Notes: generated by a model from the sequence alone, not told the origin. A DNA stretch of 64,000 nucleotides from Lacticaseibacillus hulanensis (GCF_004010095.1 NZ_RRYD01000012.1:1-64000); one strand, 5' to 3'; shown: positions 25,418 through 34,838, counted from the first letter of the stretch. Program-made: numbers and translations.

Positions 25418-26890
25418 ATGTCAGAAAAATACGACTTGCGCAAAGTGCTTGCGGAGATTAAAGCTGTTCCCGGTCAATACCACGAAACGGATAAGGAAAT
25501 TAATCCGGACGCGGATCTTGCCGGCGTATACCGGTACATCGGCGCTGGGGGCACGGTGCAGCGCCCGACTCAGGTTGGCCCAGCTATGATGTTCAACAAC
25601 GTCCTGGGTTTTCCCGGCAGCCGCGTTTTGATTGGACTCCAGGCATCGCGGCAGCGTGTCGGCATGATTCTGCACCACGACTACAAGACCCTCGGCCAGA
25701 TGCTCAATGAGGCGGTGAGCCACCCGGTGCAGCCGGCATTGGTTGGGCGGCAAGATGCACCCGCCCAAGAGGTTGTACACTTGGCAACGGACGCGGATTT
25801 TGACATCCGCAAGCTGCTGGCGGCACCAACCAACACGCCGGTTGACGCGGGCCCGTACATCACGATGGGCGTCGTGTACGGTCACAGCGTTGATGGCCAA
25901 CTGGAGGACGTCACGATTCACCGGATGGTGCTGGAGGATAAGGACACCATCGGCATGTACATCATGCCCGGTGGCCGGCATATCGGCGCCTTTTTGAAGG
26001 AATACGAGGCGCAGAACAAGCCGATGCCAATCACGATTAACATTGGCCTGGACCCCGCAATTACCATTGGTGCCACCTTTGAACCACCAACGACGCCACT
26101 TGGCTACAACGAGCTGCAGGTTGCCGGTGCGCTGCGCAATCAGCCGGTTGATGTGGTTCAGGGCGTCGCGGTTGACGCCAAGGCGATTGCCCGGGCCGAA
26201 TGGGTGATTGAGGCCGAAATCCTGCCGAACACGAAGATGCAGGAAGACATCAACACGAACACCGGCTTTGCGATGCCGGAATTTCCCGGCTACAATGGGA
26301 CCGCGAACCCCGCGGTGAACGTGGTCAAGATCAAGGCCGTCACGCACCGGCAGGACAACCCAATTGTGCAGACCACGATTGGCCCGTCCGAAGAGCACGT
26401 GTCGATGGCCGGAATTCCCACCGAGGCGTCGATTCTGAGCCTAGTCGACCGGGCAATTCCGGGCAAGGTCAAGAACGTGTACAACGCACCCGCTGGTGGC
26501 GGTAAGCTCATGACCATCATGCAGATTCACAAGGACGACGAAGCGGATGAGGGGATACAGCGCCAGGCCGCACTTCTCGCGTTCTCCGCGTTCAAGGAAT
26601 TGAAGACGGTCATCCTGGTTGACGACGACGTGGATATTTTCGACTGGAACGACGTGATGTGGACCGTGAACACGCGGTTCCAGGCCGACCGCGACATCAT
26701 GGTGCTCGAGGGGATGCGCAACCACCCACTCGACCCATCCGAGCTGCCGGAATACGACCCGGCCCGCATTCGGGTGCAGGGGATGTCCTCCAAGCTCGTT
26801 CTGGACGGGACGGTGCCGTTCACGATGAAGGACAAGTTCAAGCGCGCAAGTTTCAAGGAAATGGATAACTGGCAGGATTACCTGAAGTAG
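25418..26890 (+). CDS. lpdC: UbiD family hydroxyarylic acid (gallate-type) decarboxylase, large subunit
   Basis: 490 residues, the length of the lactobacillar gallate decarboxylase catalytic subunit. It is a UbiD-fold protein that uses prenylated FMN to remove CO2 from hydroxybenzoates such as gallate or protocatechuate. Conserved stretches include NVLGFPGSRVLIGLQAS, PGGRHIGAF, PITINIGLDPAITIGATFEPP and ILVDDDVDIFDWNDVMW. GGAGG is 7 bases from the chosen ATG. It is followed by the UbiX-like cofactor enzyme and the small LpdD/VdcD-type protein. Substrate preference (gallate versus vanillate) cannot be read from sequence. Confidence 0.88.
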   Translation: MSEKYDLRKVLAEIKAVPGQYHETDKEINPDADLAGVYRYIGAGGTVQRPTQVGPAMMFNNVLGFPGSRVLIGLQASRQRVGMILHHDYKTLGQMLNEAVSHPVQPALVGRQDAPAQEVVHLATDADFDIRKLLAAPTNTPVDAGPYITMGVVYGHSVDGQLEDVTIHRMVLEDKDTIGMYIMPGGRHIGAFLKEYEAQNKPMPITINIGLDPAITIGATFEPPTTPLGYNELQVAGALRNQPVDVVQGVAVDAKAIARAEWVIEAEILPNTKMQEDINTNTGFAMPEFPGYNGTANPAVNVVKIKAVTHRQDNPIVQTTIGPSEEHVSMAGIPTEASILSLVDRAIPGKVKNVYNAPAGGGKLMTIMQIHKDDEADEGIQRQAALLAFSAFKELKTVILVDDDVDIFDWNDVMWTVNTRFQADRDIMVLEGMRNHPLDPSELPEYDPARIRVQGMSSKLVLDGTVPFTMKDKFKRASFKEMDNWQDYLK

Positions 26891-26919
26891 GTCGCAAAGC
26901 TGCCGGGGATGGAGGGGTC

Positions 26920-27534
26920 ATGATGAAGAAAAAAATCGTTGTCGGGATTACGGGTGCGTCTGGGACAATCTACGGACTGCGGCTTCTGGAAGCACTGGCG
27001 GCCAATCCGGACGTCGAAACGCACCTCGTCATGAGTCCGTGGGCCAAGGAGAACCTGGCCGTGGAGGCAACCGGCTACAACGAACGCGAAGTCCGCGCAC
27101 TGGCCGACGTTGTTTACAGCGACCGGGACATGGGCGCTGCCATTGCAAGCGGCAGCTTTCAGCACGACGGCATGGTTATCGTCCCGGCCAGCATGAAGAC
27201 CGTCGCGGCCATCGCGATGGGGCTGGCGGACAACCTGATTGCCCGTGCCGCCGACGTGACCCTGAAGGAACGGCGCCCGCTGCTGCTCGTGCCGCGCGAA
27301 TCACCATTCAACCAAATCCACCTGGAGAACATGCTCAAGCTATCGCGAATGGGCGTGGAGATCATCCCGCCAATCCCGGCGTTTTACAACCAGCCCCAGA
27401 CCATCGACGATCTGATTGACCACAACACCATGAAGTTGCTTGATCACCTGCACCTGCCAAGTGATTACGGCAAGCGCTGGCAGGGACTGGCCCAGGCCAA
27501 GCAGACGGCCAGAAGCGAGGTGCAGCATGGCTGA
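26920..27534 (+). CDS. lpdB: UbiX-type flavin prenyltransferase
   Basis: 204 residues. Opens with VVGITGASGTIYGLRLLEAL, the FMN-binding start of UbiX. VPASMKTVAAIAMGLADNL, RRPLLLVPRESP and the C-terminal MKLLDHLHLP are family blocks. It makes the prenylated FMN needed by LpdC. RBS GGAGGGG; ATG at 26920 or 26923. Its last 8 bases overlap the lpdD start. Confidence 0.9.
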   Translation: MMKKKIVVGITGASGTIYGLRLLEALAANPDVETHLVMSPWAKENLAVEATGYNEREVRALADVVYSDRDMGAAIASGSFQHDGMVIVPASMKTVAAIAMGLADNLIARAADVTLKERRPLLLVPRESPFNQIHLENMLKLSRMGVEIIPPIPAFYNQPQTIDDLIDHNTMKLLDHLHLPSDYGKRWQGLAQAKQTARSEVQHG

Positions 27535-27922
27535 AAAAGTGTTTGCGGTGACGCGGGAAGGCTACACGATGCAGGCCAAACTTTCACGTGAGAATCAGGA
27601 CGTCCTCCTGGAAATCACGGGCGGGGATGTGCCGCATTACGGCGTGGTCACGATTGTCTCGCCGGGTGCGGAGGCGCAGACCATCGCGCTGCCGAGTCGC
27701 CCCGGGCACCATCATCAAGAGGGGGTCCTGACGAAGCGGATTGCGAGCGTCATCGCGCCCGCCCTGCAAAGCAATGCGTTCATCATCGGCGGCCTGCACG
27801 TCAACCGCATTAGCAAGAAGCAGCTCGCCGTCGCTGGCACCATGGCGCAGGCCCTCGGCGTCCAAATTCGCGACTACCTGGAGGCACACCCACGCGTCAA
27901 GGTTGTCGAAGAGTTCGCGTAA
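27527..27922 (+). CDS. lpdD: Small subunit of hydroxyarylic acid decarboxylase (LpdD/VdcD family)
   Basis: 131 residues. It has the LpdD/VdcD-type sequence with GGDVPHYGVVTIV, PGHHHQEGVLTKRIA and a conserved C-terminal helix. It accompanies UbiD/UbiX decarboxylases and is needed for full activity in some systems; its biochemical role is unclear. It starts inside the 3' end of lpdB and ends the operon. Confidence 0.85.
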   Translation: MAEKVFAVTREGYTMQAKLSRENQDVLLEITGGDVPHYGVVTIVSPGAEAQTIALPSRPGHHHQEGVLTKRIASVIAPALQSNAFIIGGLHVNRISKKQLAVAGTMAQALGVQIRDYLEAHPRVKVVEEFA

Positions 27923-27984
27923 GGAATGGGGCTGCTGCGCAAATAAGTGGCTCTTCGTTAAGTAGCGTTGATCTAATTTTTTAG

Positions 27985-28018
27985 AGCACTTGGGCCTTAA
28001 TTGGTCTAGGTGCTTTTC
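27985..28018 (+). terminator. Terminator of lpd operon
   Basis: A 12-bp stem (AGCACTTGGGCC with GGTCTAGGTGCT, three G-U pairs) followed by TTTTC. Confidence 0.7.
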
Positions 28019-28173
28019 TTATGCATTTGTCTTTTTACTGTTTAGTTTGAGCAATAAACGTTCAAGGTAAATTCGGTTAATGAATACAGGATTGTTGCGC
28101 TATGACTAGTCAAATGTGCGTAGCGTGAAGTACAATATACAAAATGATGAAGCCTTGAAGAGGACACTCACAT

Positions 28174-28551
28174 ATGAGGATTAAAATTAAGCGGTTTCCA
28201 CTTACACTACTCACACTAAGCGTTTCCTACACCCTCCACGTTCAGCGCTTTCCAGACACAAACACTCCGCTTACTGCCGGTCGTGCTTTCGTACTCGGCG
28301 TGTGTGTTCTCGTGTTTGCGCTTTACTTAACTAGCTATAATAATCAGGGGAAGTACGGATTTATTTTCACTGAGTTGGTATGGCATGCCTTTGCATATGG
28401 AGGTATTTTAGCCTTATTTCATCAGTGTGATGCTCTAAGTACTGGACCAGGGGTAATTGTTCCGATAATCCTAGCCTTAGTTCTTGAAGCCTGTGCGCTG
28501 GTGGGTATTTATCGGCATTTTAAGGGATTGAAAACACCGCCGGAATCCTAA
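28174..28551 (+). CDS. Small hypothetical membrane protein
   Basis: 125 residues with three to four hydrophobic segments (about 8-20, 35-55, 65-82, 90-112) and no recognised family. It has lower GC and more A/T-ending codons than its neighbours, which hints at acquisition. AGAGG lies 12 bases before the ATG and a TACAAT -10 at about 28132. Stands alone between two terminators. Confidence 0.55.
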   Translation: MRIKIKRFPLTLLTLSVSYTLHVQRFPDTNTPLTAGRAFVLGVCVLVFALYLTSYNNQGKYGFIFTELVWHAFAYGGILALFHQCDALSTGPGVIVPIILALVLEACALVGIYRHFKGLKTPPES

Positions 28552-28657
28552 ACGAATCACATTGTTTAAGTCATGCACAGTCCGTGAAGAGTTTATGTAA
28601 ATGGATTGGTGGACTGCAAGCAAAGCAGGAAGTACGTAAAGCACTAGACTTTAATAT

Positions 28658-28704
28658 AAATAGGGCCCAGCACTGTCATAACATGTGCTGAGCCCTATTT
28701 TGTT
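28658..28704. terminator. Bidirectional terminator
   Basis: AAATAGGGC (28658-28666) pairs with GCCCTATTT (28692-28700) around an inner AGCAC/GTGCT stem. It lies between the small membrane gene and ssuA. Confidence 0.85.
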
Positions 28705-28714
28705 GTTACCACAA

Positions 28715-29560
28715 CTATTGCAGCAGCGCCTTGCCGACGTTGATCTGCTTCTTGATGATGCCTTCTTGGTAGAACACGTCCGCGATGGTCTGTTGTTCCT
28801 TGACGATGGCGCTCGTCACGGCGCTGAAGGCGAAGCTGCGCCGCTTGACGGTGAGGTTCGTGATCTTCTTGCTCAGGTGCAGGGTCTTGCTGAGCATGGT
28901 TGAGACCTCACTCTTGTGGGAGTTGGCCCACGTCATGTCTTCACCTAGGTACTGGAGGAACAACTTGGTCACAGTTGTGTTTTCCTTGGCGTACTTGCGG
29001 GTGGCGACCACGAAGTCCCGGTTTTTCGCCAGGCCCTTGGCGGTAATCAGCAACTTGGCGTTTTGGTTGACCTGCGCGGTTGCCGTGTACGGATCCCAGG
29101 TGACCCACGCGTCGACCTTGCCCTTGGCGTACGCGATGCGCTTCCCCTTGAGGTCGGCGAGGCTGTTGATGTTGCCACCTTTTTTGACTAGGACGCCCGT
29201 GCCGTTTTCCTTGCTGGCGCCGGCACCGACGTAGACGAGGTCCATGCCGGCCGCCTGGTTGACGACGGGCGGGGTGTCGCCGAGGCGCGCGTAGTCAATG
29301 CTGCCGGATTTCAGGGCAGTCATGAGGGCGGCCCCGTCTTGGAATTCCTTGAAGACGACCTTGTAACCCTTGGCCTTCATTTTCTTGACCAGCTCCCCGC
29401 GCTGGCGCGAAATGTCGACGGGGTCGGCCTTTTGGTAACCAACCACGACCTTGGTAAGGCTCGTGGTGGCGACATCGGTTTGAAAATAGCCGTACACCGC
29501 AACCGCCAGCCACGCGGTTAGCGCCAGCAGGAACGCCGTTATTGTCAGTTTACGTTTCAT
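28715..29560 (-). CDS. ssuA: Sulfonate ABC transporter binding protein with internal deletion
   Basis: 281 residues; relatives have about 315-325. An N-terminal hydrophobic segment (6-26) has no lipobox Cys, so it may be an uncleaved anchor. VVVGYQKADPVDISRQRGEL, EFQDGAALMTALKSGSIDYA and DTPPVV are typical. After KGKRIAYAKG the sequence jumps straight to KVDAWVTWDPYTAT; about 35 residues normally between these blocks are missing, in frame (near 29117-29126). That segment forms part of the binding lobe, so function is doubtful. Last gene of ssuCBA. Confidence 0.8.
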   Translation of the reverse strand: MKRKLTITAFLLALTAWLAVAVYGYFQTDVATTSLTKVVVGYQKADPVDISRQRGELVKKMKAKGYKVVFKEFQDGAALMTALKSGSIDYARLGDTPPVVNQAAGMDLVYVGAGASKENGTGVLVKKGGNINSLADLKGKRIAYAKGKVDAWVTWDPYTATAQVNQNAKLLITAKGLAKNRDFVVATRKYAKENTTVTKLFLQYLGEDMTWANSHKSEVSTMLSKTLHLSKKITNLTVKRRSFAFSAVTSAIVKEQQTIADVFYQEGIIKKQINVGKALLQ

Positions 29561-30270
29561 GCGCGCACCGCGCTTTCGTCTGGCTGCAAAATTACTGCGA
29601 GGACACTCTGCGCGACGTCGGCCACTTCCTCGGGCGAGCCGTCCTTGGCCCCGGCGACCTCGTAAACGTTGGTACCGCTTTTGACCACGATGATGCGGTC
29701 GGCCATGCGTGCTGCCTCGTCGACATCGTGGGTGATCAGCATGGTGGTGAGGTGCTTTTCATCCACAATTTGGCGGATGAACTGTTGCATGTTGCGCCGC
29801 GTCAGGGCATCGAGGGCGCCGAGCGGTTCATCCAGCAGGAGCAATTCCGGATTGGCCATCAGGGCGCGGGCCAGGGCCAAACGCTGCTTTTGCCCCCCGG
29901 ATAGCTGGCTGGGGAAGCTATCCGCGAACTCGCTGAGACCAACGGAATTAAGTGCGCTTTGCGCCTGTTTCTGCGTGGCGGCAGCGTGTGCGTGAAAGGA
30001 CACGTTTTGCAGCGCGGTCATCCACGGCAGCAGGCGGTCGTTTTGGAACATGACGCGCGTCACCGGTAAGCGGCTGCCCGCGTAGGCGATTTTGCCACTT
30101 GATGGCTGCTCGAGCTGGGCAATCAGGCGCAGGATGGTGCTTTTGCCGCCACCGGACATGCCGACCAGCGCCACGAATTCGCCGGGGTAAATGCTGAAGT
30201 TAACGTCGTGCAGGGCGGTTTTGTCACCGTAGATTTTGCCAAGATTATTGAGTGAGATTAATGGGTTCAT
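29557..30270 (-). CDS. ssuB: Sulfonate ABC transporter ATP-binding protein
   Basis: 237 residues. Walker A GMSGGGKST (about 37-45), Q-loop in VMFQNDRLLPW, signature LSGGQKQRLALARAL and Walker B LLLLDEPLGALD are all intact. Overlaps both neighbours by 4 bases. Energises uptake of alkanesulfonates or related compounds. Confidence 0.9.
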   Translation of the reverse strand: MNPLISLNNLGKIYGDKTALHDVNFSIYPGEFVALVGMSGGGKSTILRLIAQLEQPSSGKIAYAGSRLPVTRVMFQNDRLLPWMTALQNVSFHAHAAATQKQAQSALNSVGLSEFADSFPSQLSGGQKQRLALARALMANPELLLLDEPLGALDALTRRNMQQFIRQIVDEKHLTTMLITHDVDEAARMADRIIVVKSGTNVYEVAGAKDGSPEEVADVAQSVLAVILQPDESAVRA

Positions 30271-31079
30271 TGATTAGCACCGCCTTTTTCTTGCCATTCC
30301 AGGCACAGACTTTCGAGGGTTTTCGCGATGATGTCGGAGAGTTTGCCGAGCAGGGCGTAGATGACGATGCACAGCAGGACCGTGTCCATGTCCATGAATT
30401 CCTGCGCGTTGCTGGCCATGTAGCCAATACCGGAGTTGCTGGAAATGGTTTCGGCCACAATCAGCGTCGTCCACATCACCCCGAGCGCGTACCGCACCCC
30501 AACGAGAATGGTGGGCAGCGCGCCGGGGAAGACAATCTTGCTGAACAGCTGGCGGCGATTCAGGCCGTACGCCCGGCCCATTTCCATTAGTTCCGGATCA
30601 ATGCCGCGGATGCCGGAGTAAGTGTTGATGTAGATTGGGAAGAGCACACCGACGCAGACCAGCGAAATCTTGGCTGATTCCCCAATCCCCAGCAGAATGA
30701 TGACGAGCGGAATCAGGGACAGGTGGGGAATATTGCGGAACATCTGGATTGTGGTGTCGGTGAGCCCGCGCGCCACCTTGGACAGTCCGTTCATGAGGCC
30801 GAGGACAAAGCCGAGGCTGCCACCGATGGCAAACCCAACCGTGGCCCGAAACAGGCTAATCGAGACGTTCTTCTCGAGTTCGCCGGTCTGCCAGAGCGTC
30901 ACGCCGTCTTCCAGCACCGACAGCGGCGACGGAATCAGCTGACTGTCCAGCCAGCCCGCGGTGACCGCCACCTGCCACAGTATAATTAGGACGACCGGAA
31001 TCACCCAGGGTAACAAGCGGTGCCAATTAATATGTATGCCGGAATTTCTCGTTTCCCGCAAGGTCGTCACGTTTTCCAT
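30267..31079 (-). CDS. ssuC: Sulfonate ABC transporter permease
   Basis: 270 residues and about six transmembrane helices. The coupling-loop motif EMGRAYGLNRRQLFSKIVFPGALP is the EAA loop of this family. First gene of the minus-strand ssuCBA operon. Start ATG at 31079. The 170-base upstream gap has no clear promoter but carries the terminator of the next gene. Confidence 0.9.
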   Translation of the reverse strand: MENVTTLRETRNSGIHINWHRLLPWVIPVVLIILWQVAVTAGWLDSQLIPSPLSVLEDGVTLWQTGELEKNVSISLFRATVGFAIGGSLGFVLGLMNGLSKVARGLTDTTIQMFRNIPHLSLIPLVIILLGIGESAKISLVCVGVLFPIYINTYSGIRGIDPELMEMGRAYGLNRRQLFSKIVFPGALPTILVGVRYALGVMWTTLIVAETISSNSGIGYMASNAQEFMDMDTVLLCIVIYALLGKLSDIIAKTLESLCLEWQEKGGANQ

Positions 31080-31214
31080 AAAACCATCTCCATCTTTGGT
31101 ATGAGCTTAGTCTATTGGGCAGAAACGACTAAAGTGTGAAGATATTCCGAGAATAATCCGCGCAAAGTGTGGTGAAATCAGGCGACGGCGCGGTAGTTGG
31201 CGCAAATTCCGCAC

Positions 31215-31242
31215 AAAAAAGCCACCAGCAAGCGCTGATGGC
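31215..31242 (-). terminator. Terminator of DUF915 hydrolase gene
   Basis: GCCACCAGC/GCTGATGGC stem. On the minus strand it is followed by TTTTTT. Confidence 0.8.
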
Positions 31243-31249
31243 GGGTGAA

Positions 31250-32116
31250 TTAATTGATTGGTTTGCCTTTTGGCCACAGAAAATTCAGGGCCATGTTGAT
31301 GACGCGGGGGTTACGCCGAATTAGCCAGTGATGATTGACGTCCCGTCCGCGCACAATTACCTGCTTGAAACTGGCAAATTTGCTGCCGAGGGCTGGGTAA
31401 AGTGACCGGCTGGAGACGTTGGTTAAGACCCCATCGGAACCGTTGCCGATGTTGCCCATGATGCTGAGGACGTGCACCTTGTTGCGCGGAAAAGTGGGGC
31501 GCAGGCGGACCAAATCCCGGTACTGCCGCCGCTTAAGTAGTGGCTGGCCGTTTGGGAGAATCCGGTTTTGGCCCAGGGGGTCGTCAAGGCGCATCTTGCC
31601 GTTAGCGGGCACCGCGACCAGCACCGCCTTGTGCAGCGTGAGCGGGTGGGCCTCGCCGTACGCCCGCAGTAAATCGAGGTTGCCGCGCGAGTGGGCGATG
31701 GCGTCGAACCTGTGGACGCCGTAGACCGATTTCAGGTGACGCAGCAGGAGGTTGAGCCCGCGCGCGTTGGTATTCCATGACTGATGGTTGTTGTTAAAGA
31801 CCACACGAATCAAGGGGTGGCGCAATGCGCGCGGCCAGAAACCGCTGCAGGTGACGTGGTCCGGGCTAACGAAGGCGGTCATCGCCAGTTGCCCGCGGCG
31901 CGTATTTTGGGCAGTGCGAATAAGCTGATCAAAGGCGTGCGGCCCCGCGTGTAAGCCGTGAATTAGTAACGTTGGGGTGTGGTATCGGGCAACCGTCCTT
32001 GTTTTTGCGTAGGTGTTGCCGGTTTGCGCAATGGGTTCAGTAGTCTGAACGTGCTGCGTGAAGCCGCTGGCGCCGAGCAAAATGGCGATTGCCACTGCGA
32101 ATTTCCATTGTTTCAT
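31250..32116 (-). CDS. Exported alpha/beta hydrolase (DUF915)
   Basis: 288 residues. N-terminal signal or anchor (1-22) without lipobox. TLLIHGLHAGPHAFDQLI carries the oxyanion region. The nucleophile elbow is AHSRG instead of the common GHSMG, with Ser retained. NIGNGSDGVLTNVSS contributes the acid and NHHWLIRR the His. Substrate unknown. RBS GGAGG at 7 bases. A second, divergent DUF915 protein is at 34961. Confidence 0.8.
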   Translation of the reverse strand: MKQWKFAVAIAILLGASGFTQHVQTTEPIAQTGNTYAKTRTVARYHTPTLLIHGLHAGPHAFDQLIRTAQNTRRGQLAMTAFVSPDHVTCSGFWPRALRHPLIRVVFNNNHQSWNTNARGLNLLLRHLKSVYGVHRFDAIAHSRGNLDLLRAYGEAHPLTLHKAVLVAVPANGKMRLDDPLGQNRILPNGQPLLKRRQYRDLVRLRPTFPRNKVHVLSIMGNIGNGSDGVLTNVSSRSLYPALGSKFASFKQVIVRGRDVNHHWLIRRNPRVINMALNFLWPKGKPIN

Positions 32117-32242
32117 AGGCGTGCCTCCACCAATTCACTTTTAGCATAGAAATTGTTAGCGTTTTTGTACACCATTAACCAGTAAATTAATGCAAACTTA
32201 TATTTTTTGTAATCAGCACCACGCGCACGGCCAAGGTAATCC

Positions 32243-33160
32243 CTAACTGAACGAGTACATCTGTTTTTCGCCGCGCGCGGTGGTATCCAGGAGCCCGTTG
32301 TAAATACTGGTCCATATTTGGTGCTGTTTGGTGAGGCCCATTTCCTCCTGCCACCTGAGCGTTTGTTCAAAGAGGGGCCGCGCGGGTTGTTCCCCGCGCT
32401 CCGGTAACACAATCCAGCCCTCCATGAACGGCAGCAGAACCGCGCTGGCCACATTCCCCTGCTGGTGCACGAGGGTGGTTGCCGCCTGGTGTGCTGTGTG
32501 GGCGCGCGCGAAATCGTCCTTGGCCACAAAGGCGGAGATGGCCGTGAAGTAGGTGTTGATGACAAGCCGGTTCTGGCCCGGCAGTGCATTGAACCGCGCT
32601 ACCTTCTTCTTCGTAATTCGCAGCATACCCATGATGGCGCTGGCCGGGAAGAACTGCATGCACGATTTGAACAGATTAACCTCGTACACGCCCCAGTCGT
32701 CAACATTTTGCAGGTAATACTGGATTGCTTGCAGGCCGTCGCCTTGGTCCGGGTGGCTGCGCGCGTGCGCTGCGTAACGCTCAATCTGGATGAACTGGTC
32801 GAGCCGCAGACTGTAGTGGCGCGTGTTGTAAGCCGCAAGTTCGGCGATGCGCTGTTCCATGGCCACATAATCGGGACTAGTCTGACCGCGTTCAACCAGT
32901 GCGTTTGCACTGCGCATCCCGTCGTATTGCGCAATCAGTTCGTCCACCTGATTGGGCTCTTCGCCGCGGCGAATCTGATTGAACTCATCAAAACTGGTTT
33001 GCATCGCCTGGAGCAGGCCGGTGAACCGGTCCACGCTTAGCCGCGAGAGTCCGCGCTCGAACTGACTGAGCTGTGAGACCGAGACCTGATCGTTTGCTAG
33101 CTGCTTGAGTGTCAGGCCCTTGCTCAGCCGAATTTGCCGAAAAGCTTCCCCGAAATCCAT
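32243..33160 (-). CDS. Rgg/GadR/MutR family regulator (single unit)
   Basis: 305 residues, the normal Rgg length. Xre HTH (about 3-60, QVSVSQLSQFERGLSRLS) followed by an all-helical C-terminal domain. ATG with AAGG at 7 bases; a GTG two codons earlier is possible. It is divergent from the ABC exporter gene by 88 bases, so the exporter is the likely target. No short hydrophobic peptide gene with a ribosome site was seen nearby. Confidence 0.85.
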   Translation of the reverse strand: MDFGEAFRQIRLSKGLTLKQLANDQVSVSQLSQFERGLSRLSVDRFTGLLQAMQTSFDEFNQIRRGEEPNQVDELIAQYDGMRSANALVERGQTSPDYVAMEQRIAELAAYNTRHYSLRLDQFIQIERYAAHARSHPDQGDGLQAIQYYLQNVDDWGVYEVNLFKSCMQFFPASAIMGMLRITKKKVARFNALPGQNRLVINTYFTAISAFVAKDDFARAHTAHQAATTLVHQQGNVASAVLLPFMEGWIVLPERGEQPARPLFEQTLRWQEEMGLTKQHQIWTSIYNGLLDTTARGEKQMYSFS

Positions 33161-33248
33161 AGTCACACCTTCATTTTCAATATATTGAAATTATCCGCTG
33201 AAGCTGCGGCAGAGTCAATAGACTGGCATTATCTGGGAGGGCAGAATA

Positions 33249-34811
33249 ATGACATTAAAATACTATTTGGGTAAACACAAGGTCCTCGTCTTCGTGGCGG
33301 TGGTCCTCACGCTGCTCAGCATTATTGGGCAGACAATCGGCACGATGTTCTGGACGCCGATGATTGACGCACTGGCGCGGCGCAGTACCAGCACGTTTTG
33401 GTGGTGGTTCACCATTGATACGGTCTTCAGCCTGGTGCGCTTTGGCGTCGGGCAAATTGACGATTACCTGCAGACCGTCGCCACGCAGCGCATCAACGTC
33501 GACATGCAGCGTGATCTGAGTAACGGGGTTGCGAACCAATCGCTGCCCGAATTTCAGAAGGGGTCAGTTGGGCAGTACACCAGCTGGCTGACCAACGATA
33601 TCCAGCAGATCGACACCAAGGGCCTGGCGACCTTCTTCAACATCGTGATGTACGGCGGCGGGATTGTTTTTCCTCTAGTTTCGCTGATTTGGTACCACTG
33701 GAGTCTGGGTGTGGCCGCGATTGTTTGTGGCCTGATTATGACGATTGCGCCGCGCGTCCTGCAGCACAAGGTGGAGCAGGGCAGCGAGCGCGTCACGCGG
33801 GCAAACGAGCATTTCGTGAACGTGGCGGAAAACACGCTGAATGGCTTCGAGACGTTCCTGTCCTTTCGCCACCCGCAAGAGATCGTGCGGCGGATTGTGG
33901 CTGCGGCTGGCGAGCTGAAAGACACGAACCTGAGTTACAAACGGCGGGAACTGGCGGTTGAGGTGCTGACGTACACCGGCAGTATTTTTGCCCAGATGTT
34001 CCTTATCGGGCTGACCGGCTGGCTCGTTCTGCGCGGTACGCTGACGGCTGGGGCGCTCATGACCACGGGGCAGCAGGCCGGCATCGTCTTCACCTCAATG
34101 GCGCAACTTGCTAGCCTGCTGGTGGTGCGCAAGGCGGTCAATCCCGTCTTTGCCAAGTACGCCCACCTCAATTTTAAAAAGACCCCGGACGACGAACCGT
34201 TCACGAGAGCACCGGTTGGCTTCGAATTGGCGAATGTTGCTAGTGGGGATGCCGAGCACACCTGGCTGGCACCAATCAGCGCGAAGGTTGCGGCTGGAAG
34301 CAAGGTGCACCTGACTGGCCCAAGCGGCAAGGGAAAAACGACACTGCTGCACCTGATTGCGGGGCTGACCAAGCCCACGTCCGGCGTGATCAAGTGGCCC
34401 GAAGCTCCCGCGGCCTTGTATCTGCCGCAGAAGCCGTTCATTCTGAGTGCCAGTGTGCGCGAGAATCTGACCCTTGGCCGTGATTATTCCGATGAGCAGT
34501 TGTGGCGGGTGCTTGACCAGGTTGGCCTGACGCCGCGCATCCGGGCACTGAATTCGGGGCTTTCGACCAAGCTAAGTGCGGACGGTGTTGACCTTTCCGG
34601 TGGTGAACGGGAGCGGCTGGCCCTCGCGCGGGCGCTGCTCGTCAATCCGGGTGTGCTGCTCTTTGACGAAGGGACTGCCAGCGTCGATGCGCAAACGGCG
34701 GAAACAATCGAGCGGCAGATTCTCACGAACTCGCAGCAGACGGTCGTGTTTGTCTCCCATGCGCAGCGCAGCGACCTGGAACCACTGTTTGACCAGACCA
34801 TCGAGCTGTAG
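33249..34811 (+). CDS. ABC exporter, fused membrane and ATP-binding domains
   Basis: 520 residues, somewhat short for the family (about 570-600). The membrane domain (about 10-300) has five to six helices. The ATPase domain has Walker A GPSGKGKTT (about 356), signature LSGGERERLALARAL (about 452), Walker B GVLLFDEGTASVD and switch His in VFVSHAQR. It most likely works as a dimer exporting a peptide or hydrophobic compound. The divergent Rgg gene suggests peptide-controlled expression. RBS GGGAGGG. Confidence 0.85.
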   Translation: MTLKYYLGKHKVLVFVAVVLTLLSIIGQTIGTMFWTPMIDALARRSTSTFWWWFTIDTVFSLVRFGVGQIDDYLQTVATQRINVDMQRDLSNGVANQSLPEFQKGSVGQYTSWLTNDIQQIDTKGLATFFNIVMYGGGIVFPLVSLIWYHWSLGVAAIVCGLIMTIAPRVLQHKVEQGSERVTRANEHFVNVAENTLNGFETFLSFRHPQEIVRRIVAAAGELKDTNLSYKRRELAVEVLTYTGSIFAQMFLIGLTGWLVLRGTLTAGALMTTGQQAGIVFTSMAQLASLLVVRKAVNPVFAKYAHLNFKKTPDDEPFTRAPVGFELANVASGDAEHTWLAPISAKVAAGSKVHLTGPSGKGKTTLLHLIAGLTKPTSGVIKWPEAPAALYLPQKPFILSASVRENLTLGRDYSDEQLWRVLDQVGLTPRIRALNSGLSTKLSADGVDLSGGERERLALARALLVNPGVLLFDEGTASVDAQTAETIERQILTNSQQTVVFVSHAQRSDLEPLFDQTIEL

Positions 34812-34838
34812 CGGTAGCCGGAAGTAAAGTTTAAATTT

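Noticed and set aside
32118-32180. A 20-codon frame between the Rgg and DUF915 genes on the minus strand.
   Set aside because: No ribosome site before its ATG, and it contains the ribosome site of the next gene.
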